From: AP-15 sp963796155
GTDB lineage: Bacteria > Pseudomonadota > Alphaproteobacteria > ATCC43930 > CGMCC-115725
Assembly (NCBI GenBank): GCA_963796155.1
Contig: CAWCKT010000003.1
Coordinates: forward strand, 1 to 64,000
Direction: 5' to 3'
Length of the DNA stretch: 64,000 nucleotides
The first letter of the stretch is position 1; every line of letters begins with the position of its first letter. The notes beneath the pieces were generated by a model. The model was given only the letters and a program-made list of their open reading frames with translations, did no database searches and was not told where the DNA came from. This document shows, piece after piece, positions 42,905-52,030 of this stretch. A program made the translations under genes and the position numbers.

Positions 42905-45900
42905 TCGGTCAGCGCCTCGCGTGTGCTGTTGCGGCGCGGGCGCCACAACCCGCGATCGATCGCCTCGGCGAAGCGGAGGCTAACCTCGGCGAGCGCCGCC
43001 GGATTGTGTTCGGCCATGAAGCCGCGCACCGCGTCGTCGGCGAGATAGGCCTCGTAGAGCGCATCAAAATGTGCGTCGTCGACCGCCCGCGATGTTGCTG
43101 CGAAGGCGAAGAGGTAGTCGACCGTGGCGGCGATCTCGGCCGCACCTTTGTACCCGTGCCGCATCACGCCGGCGATCCAGCGTGGGTTCGCCGCGCGGCC
43201 ACGCACGATGCGCCCCAATTCTTCGCGGAGGCTGCGGATGCGCGGCATCTCGGGGCGCGAGTGGTCATTGTGCCAGACCGCCGGCGCCCGACCGGAGAGC
43301 TGCCGGACGACGAGGGCGAGCCCACCCTCGAACTGGTAATAATCATCGCTGTCGAGGAGGTCGTGCTCGCGGTTGTCTTGGTTGTGCAGTACCGCATCGG
43401 CACCGGCGAGCCGCGCTTCGAGCATGGCTCGCTCCGCGCGACCCTCGACGCCGGCGCCGTACGCATAAGCGCTCCAGCCGAGATAGGCCTCGGCGAGATC
43501 GGCCTCGTCCTGCCAGATCCGCTCGTCGATCAGGGTCTGCAGCCCGGCCCCGTAAGCGCCGGGTTTCGACCCGAAGACGCGGTAGCCGGCGCGCCGCTCG
43601 GCTTCTTCGGGTGCGACACCCTGACCCTCGAGCGCGTGCCGGTCGGCAACGACGCTGGCGGCGAGCGGGTTGATCTCCGGCGGCTCGTCGAGCGCTGCCA
43701 CGGCGCGAGCCGCCGCATCGACGAGGTCGATAAGCCCTGGAAAGGCATCGCGGAAGAAGCCCGAGACGCGCAACGTGACATCGACCCGCGGCCGATCGAG
43801 CACCGATGCCGGCAGGATCTCAAACCCGGTCACCCGCCCGCTCGAGCGCTCCCACACCGGACGCACCCCCATCAGCGCCAGCGCCTGGGCGACGTCGTCG
43901 CCGCCGGTGCGCATGTTTGCGGTCCCCCAGGCAGAAAGCGCAACCCGCGCCGGGTAGTTGCCATGGTCTTGCGCATGGCGTTCGAGCAACAGCGAGGCCG
44001 ACTTCCAGCCGAGCTGCCAAGCCGCCTGGGTCGGCACGGCACGGGTGTCGATCGAGAAGAAGTTGCGGCCGGTCGGCAATACCTCGGGCCGGCCGCGGCT
44101 CGGCGCGCCCGAAGGCCCGGGGGCTACGAAGCGCCCGTCGAGTCCGGCTAGGAGCCCCGCGAGCTCGGCCTCGCCGCACGCCGCGACGGCCGGCCGCAAG
44201 TGCCGCTCGATCCAGCCGAGAACAGCTCGGGTCTGCAGCCACCCTTCTTCCGGGCGGGCATCACCCGAGACCAAGCGCAAGGCCAGCGCCTCGAGGCGCT
44301 CGACAGCGTCGCCGGCGCTGCGCCACGGCCCGCCGCCGGCGAGGGCGGCCGGGCGCGCGCCGCGCCACGGCTCGGCGAGATCCACAGCGAGCGGATCCTC
44401 GCCGAGCCTGAGATCCGCGGCGAGCGCGCCCAACAGCGAGGCATCCGCGGGCGCAGCACCGCGCCGGGCGCGGGCAAAAGCGAGCAGCAACGCGTCGAGC
44501 CGTTCGCCCTCCGGGCTGCCGCCGAAGACGTGCAACCCGTCGCGGATCTGCAGCTCCTTTAGTTCGCACAGAAACCCGTCCAACTTGCGCAGCGCGGTCG
44601 CAGAGTCCTCCCCGGGGACGATGCCGCAATCGCCGTCGAGCCCGCCGGTGCGGGCCTGGTCGAGGATCGCCGAGGCGAGCACCGCGACCCGCCGCGGATC
44701 GCCCTGCGCGGCCTCGTAATATTCGTCGATCAAGCGCTCAAGCTCGGCCAAGGGGCCGTAGCTGCCGGCGCGGGTCAAGGGCGGGGTCAAGTGGTCGACG
44801 ATCACCGCCTGCGCACGCCTCTTGGCTTGCGTACCTTCGCCGGGATCGTTGACGATGAACGGGTAGAAGTGCGGTAGCGGCGCCAGGACCGCCTCGGGAA
44901 AGCATTCGGCCGACAATGCTAGCGCCTTCCCCGGCAGCCATTCGAGAGTGCCGTGCTTGCCCAGATGGATGACCGCGTCGGCGCGAAAATCCTCAGCAAT
45001 CCAGGCATAAGCCGCGAAATAGCCGTGCGGCGGCACCAGCGCGGGATCGTGATAGCTCCCTTTCGGATCGACGTTGTAGCCGCGCGCCGGCTGAATCAGC
45101 ACCGCGACATTGCCGGCCCAAAACCCGGGGATCGCCAAGCGGCCGCAATCAAGCCGGCCCGGGCGGAAGAACGGATCGCGCTCAGCTGGGCCCCAGTGCG
45201 CGGTGACCGCCTGCTGCAAGCTGGAAGACAGCGTCGCGAAGAACGCCGAGTAGTCGGCGAAGGACAGCGACTCCTCGGCCGGCGCGCCGGGATTTGCGTT
45301 GGTCGGGCCGGCGAGCAGTCGTCGGACCAACGCCTCGCCGTCTTCCGGGGCGTCGGCGATCCGATAGCCGGACCCCGCCAGCGCCCGCAGGATGGCGATC
45401 GCCGAGGCCGGCGTGTCCAGGCCGACACCGTTGCCGATGCGGCCGTCGCGGTTTGGGTAGTTGGCGAGGATCAACGCGACGCGGCGCTCCCCAGCCGGTT
45501 TCGCCCGCAGCCGCACCCAGTTGCACGCCAGATCGGCGACAAAGGCGATGCGGTCGGCGACCGGCCGGTAGCCGACCAGATCGGCCTCGGTCTCGGGGTC
45601 GCGGCCGAGCGGCGCCTTGAACGAGACTGCACGGGAAAGGATGCGCCCGTCGATCTCGGAGAGCGCCACATTCATCGTGAGGTCGCGCGGGCCGAGCCCG
45701 CGAGTTCCCGCGCGCCACGCTTCCTCGTCCCCACCGGCGAAGACGACCTGCAGAACCGGGCAGTCAGCTGCCGCGAGCGGGTCGGTCCCGTCACCTGCCC
45801 GGACGGAAAACCCGGTCGTGTTGAGGATCACCGCGGGGTTAGTGGCGAAGATCGCGTCGAGCAACTCCACGGCCTCGCCGTCCTTTAGGCTCTGCACGAA

Positions 45901-46614
45901 GATCGGCAGGGGCCGCAGACGCCGCGCAGTGAGGGCGCCGACCAGCGCGTCGACCGGTGCGGTGTTGCCCGACTGGACGAGCGCCCGATAGAAGACGATC
46001 GGCACGATCCCGCCGGCGCCGCGCCACCCCGCGGCGATCTCGTCGAGGCTCGGCAATACCCGATCGGGCCAATAGAGCCCGGCGCGCAGCAGCGCGGCAG
46101 GTTCTGCCCAAGCCCTACCGTGGCCGATCAACGAGCCGGCATAGCGGAGTAGATTCTCGGCGTTCGCGAGACCGCCTTCGACGAGGTAACGCCACAGCCG
46201 ATGGACTGCGTCGGGCGGGAGGGTCGACGCTTCCGACAGCTGTGCATCCGGTTTGTCGTCGCCGGGCAGCAGCGCCAGCGGGATGCCCTTTGAACGGCAG
46301 GTCTCGACTAGCTGCTCCACGCCATAGGGCCAATAGGCGCTGCCGCCGAGAAGCCGGGCGATCACGAGGCGCGCGCCGGCCACCGTCTCCATATAGAGAT
46401 CTATCGAGAAATTGTGGCCGAGGCGCAGGATCGAAGCGAGGCGCAGGCGCGGCGTCTCCGGGTCTCGAGCAACGTTCCACGCGTGGGCCGCTGCGAGCAG
46501 CGCCAGCTCCGTGTCCGCGCTCGACAACAGCACGATGTCGCCCGGGGTCTGGGCGAGGTCAACCGCGGCCGAGCCGTCGGGAAGCGTCCCGGGGATAGTG
46601 GCGAGAAGATGCAT
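42889..46614 (-). CDS. cobN: Cobaltochelatase subunit CobN
   Basis: A 1241-residue protein, the usual size for CobN, with PARGYNVDPKGSYHDPALVP, VIHLGKHGTLEWLPGKALAL and FGSKPGAYGAGLQTLIDERI. It is the large subunit of the ATP-dependent aerobic chelatase that puts cobalt into hydrogenobyrinic acid a,c-diamide, and needs CobS and CobT, which are not in the window. The ATG directly follows the cobW stop (TAAATG). Confidence 0.97.
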   Translation of the reverse strand: MHLLATIPGTLPDGSAAVDLAQTPGDIVLLSSADTELALLAAAHAWNVARDPETPRLRLASILRLGHNFSIDLYMETVAGARLVIARLLGGSAYWPYGVEQLVETCRSKGIPLALLPGDDKPDAQLSEASTLPPDAVHRLWRYLVEGGLANAENLLRYAGSLIGHGRAWAEPAALLRAGLYWPDRVLPSLDEIAAGWRGAGGIVPIVFYRALVQSGNTAPVDALVGALTARRLRPLPIFVQSLKDGEAVELLDAIFATNPAVILNTTGFSVRAGDGTDPLAAADCPVLQVVFAGGDEEAWRAGTRGLGPRDLTMNVALSEIDGRILSRAVSFKAPLGRDPETEADLVGYRPVADRIAFVADLACNWVRLRAKPAGERRVALILANYPNRDGRIGNGVGLDTPASAIAILRALAGSGYRIADAPEDGEALVRRLLAGPTNANPGAPAEESLSFADYSAFFATLSSSLQQAVTAHWGPAERDPFFRPGRLDCGRLAIPGFWAGNVAVLIQPARGYNVDPKGSYHDPALVPPHGYFAAYAWIAEDFRADAVIHLGKHGTLEWLPGKALALSAECFPEAVLAPLPHFYPFIVNDPGEGTQAKRRAQAVIVDHLTPPLTRAGSYGPLAELERLIDEYYEAAQGDPRRVAVLASAILDQARTGGLDGDCGIVPGEDSATALRKLDGFLCELKELQIRDGLHVFGGSPEGERLDALLLAFARARRGAAPADASLLGALAADLRLGEDPLAVDLAEPWRGARPAALAGGGPWRSAGDAVERLEALALRLVSGDARPEEGWLQTRAVLGWIERHLRPAVAACGEAELAGLLAGLDGRFVAPGPSGAPSRGRPEVLPTGRNFFSIDTRAVPTQAAWQLGWKSASLLLERHAQDHGNYPARVALSAWGTANMRTGGDDVAQALALMGVRPVWERSSGRVTGFEILPASVLDRPRVDVTLRVSGFFRDAFPGLIDLVDAAARAVAALDEPPEINPLAASVVADRHALEGQGVAPEEAERRAGYRVFGSKPGAYGAGLQTLIDERIWQDEADLAEAYLGWSAYAYGAGVEGRAERAMLEARLAGADAVLHNQDNREHDLLDSDDYYQFEGGLALVVRQLSGRAPAVWHNDHSRPEMPRIRSLREELGRIVRGRAANPRWIAGVMRHGYKGAAEIAATVDYLFAFAATSRAVDDAHFDALYEAYLADDAVRGFMAEHNPAALAEVSLRFAEAIDRGLWRPRRNSTREALTEWSTR

Positions 46615-47649
46615 TTAGCCGCCCGGCTGCGCGAGCGCAGCCGTGATCGCGGCGCGGTTGAGACCTTTCTTGCCAATCACGACGAGCCGCGTCTCGCGCG
46701 TCTCGCCCGCAATCCAAGGCCGATCGAAGTGATGCTGCAACCGACTGCCGACCGCCTGCACGACCTGGCGCCGGTCGCGCCCGGGTCGATCGACAAACCC
46801 TTTGACCCTGAGGACGTCGTGCAGGTCTATCGTGGCGCGGAGGCGAGAGAGGAACGCCTCGCCGTCGTGTACCGCACCTGACGTCACGACAAAGCTCTCG
46901 AAATCGTCGTGATCGTGCTCGGCTTCGAGGTCGTGCAGCGAGGGTCGTCCGGCGAGGTCGTCCTCTGCTGCGGCGGCGAGCCCCAGCGCCACCTCGGGCG
47001 GCACCCTACCCTCTCGCGCGGTCACGAGCTTGACCCCGGGGCGGAGCCGCGCCTCGATCTCCCGGGCCAACGCGGGCAGCCGCGCCGGACCGACCAGGTC
47101 GGTCTTGTTGAGGATGACGAGATCGGCGCAGGCGAGCTGGTCGGTGAAGACCTCCTCGAGCGGGTTGTCGTGCGCGACGGCCGGATCCGCTGCCCGCTGC
47201 CGTGCGACCGCGTCGGGATCGTCGGCGAAACGGCCGGCGGCGACGGCGGCGCCGTCGATTACCACAAGTACTCCGTCGACGGTTGTGCGGGCGCGGATCT
47301 CGGGCCAGGCGAAGGCCTGCACCAGCGGCTTTGGCAACGCCAGACCCGAGGTCTCGATCAGGATGTGCTCGGGCGGCGCCGCACGGTCGAGCAGCCTTTC
47401 GAGGGTCGGCAGGAAATCCTCGGCGACGGTACAGCAGAGGCAGCCATTGGCGAGCTCGACGATGTCCTCCTCGCCGCAGGCGGCGTCGCCGCAGCCGAGG
47501 AGCAATTCGCGATCGATGCCGAGCTCGCCGAACTCGTTGACGACGACGGCGAGCCGTCGCCCGTCGGGGCTCGCGAGGAGATGCCGCACCAGGCTCGTCT
47601 TACCCGCGCCGAGAAAGCCGGTGATCACCGTGGCGGGGACGCGGCGCAT
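46615..47649 (-). CDS. cobW: CobW G3E GTPase
   Basis: A 344-residue G3E GTPase: P-loop GFLGAGKTSLVRHLL near residues 11-25, the metal site ELANGCLCCTV near 66-76, and ILNKTDLV for guanine specificity. The C-terminal CobW domain follows. CobW is thought to load Co(II) for the CobN chelatase. GGAGGGCTGAACCG precedes the ATG, within five bases of the cobU stop. Confidence 0.95.
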   Translation of the reverse strand: MRRVPATVITGFLGAGKTSLVRHLLASPDGRRLAVVVNEFGELGIDRELLLGCGDAACGEEDIVELANGCLCCTVAEDFLPTLERLLDRAAPPEHILIETSGLALPKPLVQAFAWPEIRARTTVDGVLVVIDGAAVAAGRFADDPDAVARQRAADPAVAHDNPLEEVFTDQLACADLVILNKTDLVGPARLPALAREIEARLRPGVKLVTAREGRVPPEVALGLAAAAEDDLAGRPSLHDLEAEHDHDDFESFVVTSGAVHDGEAFLSRLRATIDLHDVLRVKGFVDRPGRDRRQVVQAVGSRLQHHFDRPWIAGETRETRLVVIGKKGLNRAAITAALAQPGG

Positions 47650-47653
47650 CGGT

Positions 47654-48193
47654 TCAGCCCTCCTTCAGCACCAGCGGTAGGCCCGCGGCGACAAAGACGA
47701 CGCGATCGGCTAGAGCTGCGATCTCCTGATTGAGGCGGCCGGCGGCGTCGCGAAACTGCCGTCCAAGCGGCGTCTCCGGGACGAGGCCCATTCCGACTTC
47801 ATTGGCGACGAGCACGACCGGGCCGGTCGCCAGCCGCAAGGCGCCACACAGGGCGGCGGCGCCCTCGTCGACCGGCCGGCCGGCGAGCAGGAGGTTCGAA
47901 AGCCACAGGGTCAGGCAGTCGACGAGCAGCGGGCGCTCGCTCGTCGCCCCACGCGCGATTGCCGGCGCCAGCGCCAGCGGCGTCTCGACTGTATGCCAGA
48001 ACGGGCCGCGCCGCGCCCGGTGGGCGGCGATACGCTCGGCCATCTCGGCATCCCCGGCTTCCGCGGTCGCGCAGTAGGTGCCGCCGCACGCCGCACCCTC
48101 GACGAGCCGCTCGGCATAGCGGCTCTTGCCGGATCGCGCGCCACCCAGGACCAGGGTGACCGGCGGTAGACCCGTAGCGCTCAATGGTGACAA
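47654..48193 (-). CDS. cobU: Adenosylcobinamide kinase/adenosylcobinamide-phosphate guanylyltransferase
   Basis: A 179-residue protein with P-loop LVLGGARSGKSRYAERLV near residues 13-31, the guanylylated-His region IAAHRARRGPFWHTVETPLA and ANEVGMGLVPETPLGRQFRD. It phosphorylates adenosylcobinamide and then adds GMP. It is the first gene behind the cobalamin riboswitch and heads the operon cobU-cobW-cobN-cobO-cobQ. Confidence 0.95.
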   Translation of the reverse strand: MSPLSATGLPPVTLVLGGARSGKSRYAERLVEGAACGGTYCATAEAGDAEMAERIAAHRARRGPFWHTVETPLALAPAIARGATSERPLLVDCLTLWLSNLLLAGRPVDEGAAALCGALRLATGPVVLVANEVGMGLVPETPLGRQFRDAAGRLNQEIAALADRVVFVAAGLPLVLKEG

Positions 48194-48204
48194 GGCCCCT
48201 CCTC

Positions 48205-48395
48205 CGCCCGAGGAATCGTCCCGGCTCCAGCGGTGCGGAGGTCTCCTGGCTCGGGGTCGTCGTCCGCGGCGCCTTCCCGGCCGGGCCCAAGCCCGAACCA
48301 GTGGCCGTTGCCGCGGACTCGCCGCTAACAGTTGCGGGGGCAGCGCCGGTCTTGCACCGGACTTCCCTGTCGCATCGCGCGATCGACGTTAGCAC
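48205..48395 (-). ncRNA. Cobalamin (AdoCbl) riboswitch
   Basis: On the minus strand, upstream of cobU, the sequence shows the conserved cobalamin-riboswitch core: GGGAAGTCCGGTGCAAGACC (about 48350-48370), then GCTGCCCCCGCAACTGT, and further on GAGCCAGGAGACC (48240-48252), the B12 box. A purine-rich GGCGGAGGAGGGGCC follows just before the cobU start and can be the sequestered ribosome-binding site or expression platform. Ligand binding would repress the downstream cob operon. The outer boundaries are approximate. Confidence 0.93.
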
Positions 48396-48468
48396 GCCCC
48401 GCTATGAGCCGCCATCCCGCTTTTCGCTGCTCTCCGGGAAAACCTTCGTCCCGGACACGCGGGGGCAC

Positions 48469-48846
48469 TTATCTGGACGGGATCGGGGCGCCGCAGCCGA
48501 GCGCCTCGTCGCGGAACGCCGATTGCCAGTTGCGGGTGACGACCAGCTGAGCGCAATTCAGAAATTGCGTGTCATGGAGCGAAGCTCCGGCGAGATCGGC
48601 GCCGTCGAGCACCGCCTTGAACAAATTCGCCTCCTCCAGGTGGGCGCCGGCGAGGTTCGCACCGGAGCAGTTGGTTCCCCGCAGATCCGCACCCCGCAGA
48701 TTGGCGCGAGAGAGATCGAACCCGGTCAGATCGAGGCCGCGCAGGGTGGCCCGAGATAAGTCCGGAACCTCGTCGTGCGTCGCCCGCCAGGTATTCCATG
48801 CCGCAGCACCACGGCGCAGCACAGCAACATGCTCGTCATTTGGCAT
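48469..48846 (-). CDS. Pentapeptide-repeat protein (short)
   Basis: A 125-residue protein with about ten A(D/N)LxX repeats between residues 29 and 95 (LSRATLRGLDLTGFDLSRAN and so on), predicted to form a right-handed beta helix. Its N-terminus has the helical AAWNTWRATH segment common in such proteins. The start lies 11 bases inside the end of the longer pentapeptide gene. Function is unknown; some relatives mimic DNA, others scaffold. Confidence 0.8.
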   Translation of the reverse strand: MPNDEHVAVLRRGAAAWNTWRATHDEVPDLSRATLRGLDLTGFDLSRANLRGADLRGTNCSGANLAGAHLEEANLFKAVLDGADLAGASLHDTQFLNCAQLVVTRNWQSAFRDEALGCGAPIPSR

Positions 48847-49624
48847 CCCGTCCTCCCGTCAGACCTTCGGGGAGCCTAGTTCCGCCACTGCAGCGCGCAC
48901 GATCGATCTGCGCCTGCGTCAAGCCTTCGGTGGCCTCGAGATCGGCATCCGACAGATCGGCACCGTCGAGCCTCGCCAGGCGCAGATAGGCGCCGCGCAA
49001 ATTGGCGCCGCGCAGCGAGGCGCCGGCCAGAAACGCGCCGCCGAGCCGCGCATCCCGCAGGTCGGCCTGATCGAGCCGCGCCTCGCGCAATCCGACGCCG
49101 CGCAGGTTCGCCTCGCGCAGATCGGCCCGCACGAGCACGGCCGCATCGAGCAGCGCGCCGCTCAAATCAGCGCCACGTAGGCAGGCGCCATGGAGCGCCG
49201 CCTTGGCCAAGAGGGCGAACTCCATTTCCGCTCCGTCGAGACACGCATTATTGAGGCTCGCCGAAACCAGGTTCGCCCCGCTGAGACGCGCGCCGGAAAG
49301 GTCGGCATCGTCTAGGCGCGCCTCCTCGAGTACCGCACCGATCAGATTTGCCCTCAGCAGCTTGGCGCGGGTCAGATCGGCACCCTTGAGCAGGGCCCGG
49401 TCCATCTTGATCCCGCACAGGTTGAGCCCTGAGAAATCTCGCCCGGTCAGATCGGCCGAGGCAAAATTCGCGCGGTGGCCTCGGTGCCATTCCGTTTCCA
49501 GGTAGAGCCGGTGCTCCGCCAACAACCGATCGATTTCGTCCGGTGAAAGCACGTGAACGGGTGGGCGCGTCGAAAAATCGATCTTTCCGGCAAATGGCGA
49601 TCGCGGCCGATCCGCCTCCGACAT
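48836..49624 (-). CDS. Pentapeptide-repeat protein (long)
   Basis: A 262-residue protein. After a 55-residue N-terminal region (LSPDEIDRLLAEHRLYLETE) come some 35 pentapeptide repeats (for example ADLTRAKLLRANLIGAVLEE), broken once near residue 135 by a longer turn, ending in an AQIDRARCSGGTRLPEGL cap that is common in these proteins. It is probably cytoplasmic. It is co-transcribed with the short pentapeptide protein. Confidence 0.85.
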   Translation of the reverse strand: MSEADRPRSPFAGKIDFSTRPPVHVLSPDEIDRLLAEHRLYLETEWHRGHRANFASADLTGRDFSGLNLCGIKMDRALLKGADLTRAKLLRANLIGAVLEEARLDDADLSGARLSGANLVSASLNNACLDGAEMEFALLAKAALHGACLRGADLSGALLDAAVLVRADLREANLRGVGLREARLDQADLRDARLGGAFLAGASLRGANLRGAYLRLARLDGADLSDADLEATEGLTQAQIDRARCSGGTRLPEGLTGGRDAK

Positions 49625-49812
49625 CGACCGATCCTATTCCCAGGCGGAGACCATCACGGGCAAATCAATACACCCGCGGGGTCATGGCCGAACAGCTTTG
49701 AGCCAAACCTATACGTCGGCAGGGTCGCAGGATTTTGCAATCCAGCTGCGCGACCATTGCAGCCAAGCGCAGCGAGGCGCTACCTTCCGACGGCTGTGCA
49801 AGAGGTGTCGTG

Positions 49813-50598
49813 ATGGCGACGGGTACGGGGTGGACCGAAACGGCCGTCGAGGTGGCCGGAGTGAAGCTGCATCTCGCGCGCGCCGGCAGCGGACGGCCGG
49901 TCCTGGTGCTGCACCACGACATCGGCAGCCCGGAGCGGCTCGACTTTTATGACGCGCTGGCGCGCCGCTTCGACGTGCTCGTTCCGCACCATCCGGGGTA
50001 TGGTAAGTCGGAGCGACCGCAATGGCTGCGCAGCGTGCGCGATGTCGCGGTCATGTATCAATGGCTGCTCGCTGATCTCGGGGTCGAGCGGGCATCGCTG
50101 ATTGGGCTTGGCTTTGGCGGCTGGATGGCGGCGGAGATGGCGACGATGGCGCCACGCGAGTTCCATCGGTTGGTGCTGGTCGGGGCGATGGGGCTGAAGC
50201 CGCCCGAGGGCGACATTTTCGACCAGGCAATCGTGAGCTACCTCGATTACGCACGCGCCGGTTTTCACGATCAGCAGGCGTTCGCCCGCATCTACGGCGA
50301 CGTCACGACCGACCAGCTGGTCGATTGGGACCTGTGCCGCGAGATGTGCTTCCGCATCGCCTGGAAGCCTTACATGTATAGTCAGACCCTGCCGCATTTG
50401 CTCGGCGCCGTGCGCGCCCCGGCGCTCGTCGTGTGGGGCGACGACGACAAGGTGGTGCCGAGGGGTGCGGGTGAGCGCTATGCAGCGCTGCTGCCAAGGG
50501 CGCGGCTTGTTACCGTGCGAGCCGCCGGGCATTGCGTCGAGATGGAGCAGCCGGGCGAGCTCGCCACGCTGGTCAGCGCCTTCGTCGAAGAGAATTAG
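49813..50598 (+). CDS. Alpha/beta hydrolase-fold protein without nucleophile serine
   Basis: A 261-residue protein with the fold's landmarks: LVLHHDIGSPERLDFYDALA, the elbow GLGFGGWMAAEMA, VWGDDDKVVP with the Asp, and AGHCVEMEQP with the His. The elbow has Gly where Ser (or Asp/Cys) normally sits, so ordinary ester hydrolysis is unlikely. The ATG at 49813 is used. It lies 38 bases before the LLM flavin oxidoreductase gene and probably works with it. The 188 bases before it are divergent promoter space. Confidence 0.8.
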   Translation: MATGTGWTETAVEVAGVKLHLARAGSGRPVLVLHHDIGSPERLDFYDALARRFDVLVPHHPGYGKSERPQWLRSVRDVAVMYQWLLADLGVERASLIGLGFGGWMAAEMATMAPREFHRLVLVGAMGLKPPEGDIFDQAIVSYLDYARAGFHDQQAFARIYGDVTTDQLVDWDLCREMCFRIAWKPYMYSQTLPHLLGAVRAPALVVWGDDDKVVPRGAGERYAALLPRARLVTVRAAGHCVEMEQPGELATLVSAFVEEN

Positions 50599-50636
50599 CT
50601 GGTCGACCGGGCCGCGATCGGCCCAAGGAGGAAGCC

Positions 50637-51878
50637 ATGCATGTGATGTACTTCACCGAGCAACCGATGTCGGCCTACCCCGCCAAGATCGGACTCGAAT
50701 TCGGCGCCACCGCGCTGATGTTCTCAAACAAGTATTTCGACCCGGTCGCCGGCAGCCGGCTCTACAACGAATACCTCGAGCAATACATCTATGCCGAGGA
50801 GATGGGCGTCGAAGGCTTCATGCTGAACGAGCATCACAACGCGCCGTTCTGCATGCAGGCCAAGTGCAATATCTTCGCATCGATCCTCGCTGCGGTGACC
50901 AAAAAGGCAAAGATCGTCCTGCTCGGCAACCCGCTACCGTTGGCCGAAAACCCGGTGCGGCTCGCCGAAGAGCTGGCGATGATCGACATGATCTCGAAGG
51001 GCCGCTTGGTCTCGGGCTTTGTGCGCGGCGGCGGCCAGGAGCAACTCGCCAACGGGGTCAGCCCGGCCTACAACCGCGAGCGGTTCGAGGAAGCGCACGA
51101 CCTGGTGGTCGCGGCGTGGACTCGCGAGGGTCCGTTCCGCTGGGAGGGCACGCATTATCAGCACCGTGTCGTCAATCCGTGGGCGGTCCCTTTGCAAAAG
51201 CCCTATCCGCGGGTGTGGATCCCCGGCGTGCTGAGCAAGGAAACGATCATCTGGGCGGCGCGGCAGCGCTATCCGTACATCGCGCTGAACACCTCGATCG
51301 AGGCGACGAAAAATATCTGGAAGATCTACGACGAGGTGGCCGCCGAAACCGGCTACATCGCGGGTCCCGAGAACCGCGGCTATCTACAGCAGGTCCATGT
51401 CTCGGACAGTGAAGAAAAGGCTGAGAAGAACGCCCGTCAGTTCCTGTGGATGCAGGGCGAGTTCACCGGCCTCGCGCATCCGGTGTGGTCGAGCCCCTCG
51501 GGATATTTCTCGCCCGAGCATCGCCGCCAATTTGTCGAGTTCGCGGTCGGACGGGCGGAGAGCCCGCGCGGCCGGCCGACATTCGAAAAGCAGGTCGCCG
51601 ACGGGCGGGTCATCTACGGCACGCCCGACACGGTCATCCCGAAGTTGCGGCGCGTGCTCGAAGAGACCCGGCCGAGCATCTATGGCCTCTGGGGCAATGA
51701 CGGCTCGGTCAGCCCGGATGACGCCAAGACCTGCATCCGGCTGCTGGGCCAGGAGGTTATGCCGGCGATGCGGGAAATCGGCAAGGAGCTCGGCCTCAAG
51801 GATCCGTTCGAGAGCAACGCCCCGGTCCACCTGCGCTACTCGACCGACCTCAAGCAAATGCCGCAAGCGGCCGAATAA
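50637..51878 (+). CDS. LLM-class flavin-dependent oxidoreductase
   Basis: A 413-residue protein of the bacterial luciferase-like TIM-barrel family: YAEEMGVEGFMLNEHHNAPF, IVLLGNPLPLAENPVRLAEE, MIDMISKGRLVSGFVRGGGQ and VIYGTPDTVIPKL. It would use reduced FMN and oxygen on a small organic substrate; the reducing partner is not seen nearby. AAGGAGGAAGCC precedes the ATG. It pairs with the hydrolase-fold protein just upstream. Confidence 0.9.
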   Translation: MHVMYFTEQPMSAYPAKIGLEFGATALMFSNKYFDPVAGSRLYNEYLEQYIYAEEMGVEGFMLNEHHNAPFCMQAKCNIFASILAAVTKKAKIVLLGNPLPLAENPVRLAEELAMIDMISKGRLVSGFVRGGGQEQLANGVSPAYNRERFEEAHDLVVAAWTREGPFRWEGTHYQHRVVNPWAVPLQKPYPRVWIPGVLSKETIIWAARQRYPYIALNTSIEATKNIWKIYDEVAAETGYIAGPENRGYLQQVHVSDSEEKAEKNARQFLWMQGEFTGLAHPVWSSPSGYFSPEHRRQFVEFAVGRAESPRGRPTFEKQVADGRVIYGTPDTVIPKLRRVLEETRPSIYGLWGNDGSVSPDDAKTCIRLLGQEVMPAMREIGKELGLKDPFESNAPVHLRYSTDLKQMPQAAE

Positions 51879-52030
51879 CCTGCGGAACCGGCGCCGCAGG
51901 CGTCCGGACCGTCAGATCGACGATCCGGGCGTTGTGGCACCTTACCGATCGGTGATATTGACTGAGAGTTCGGCGCGGTAGCGCGACAATTCGCGTTCAG
52001 ATCGAACCAGCGCCGGTAGGGAGGATGCCC

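Noticed and set aside
48541..49624. Tandem DNA repeats in the pentapeptide genes as a CRISPR-like array
   Set aside because: The periodicity is 15 bases and codes for pentapeptide repeats in frame; there are no unique spacers between identical repeats.
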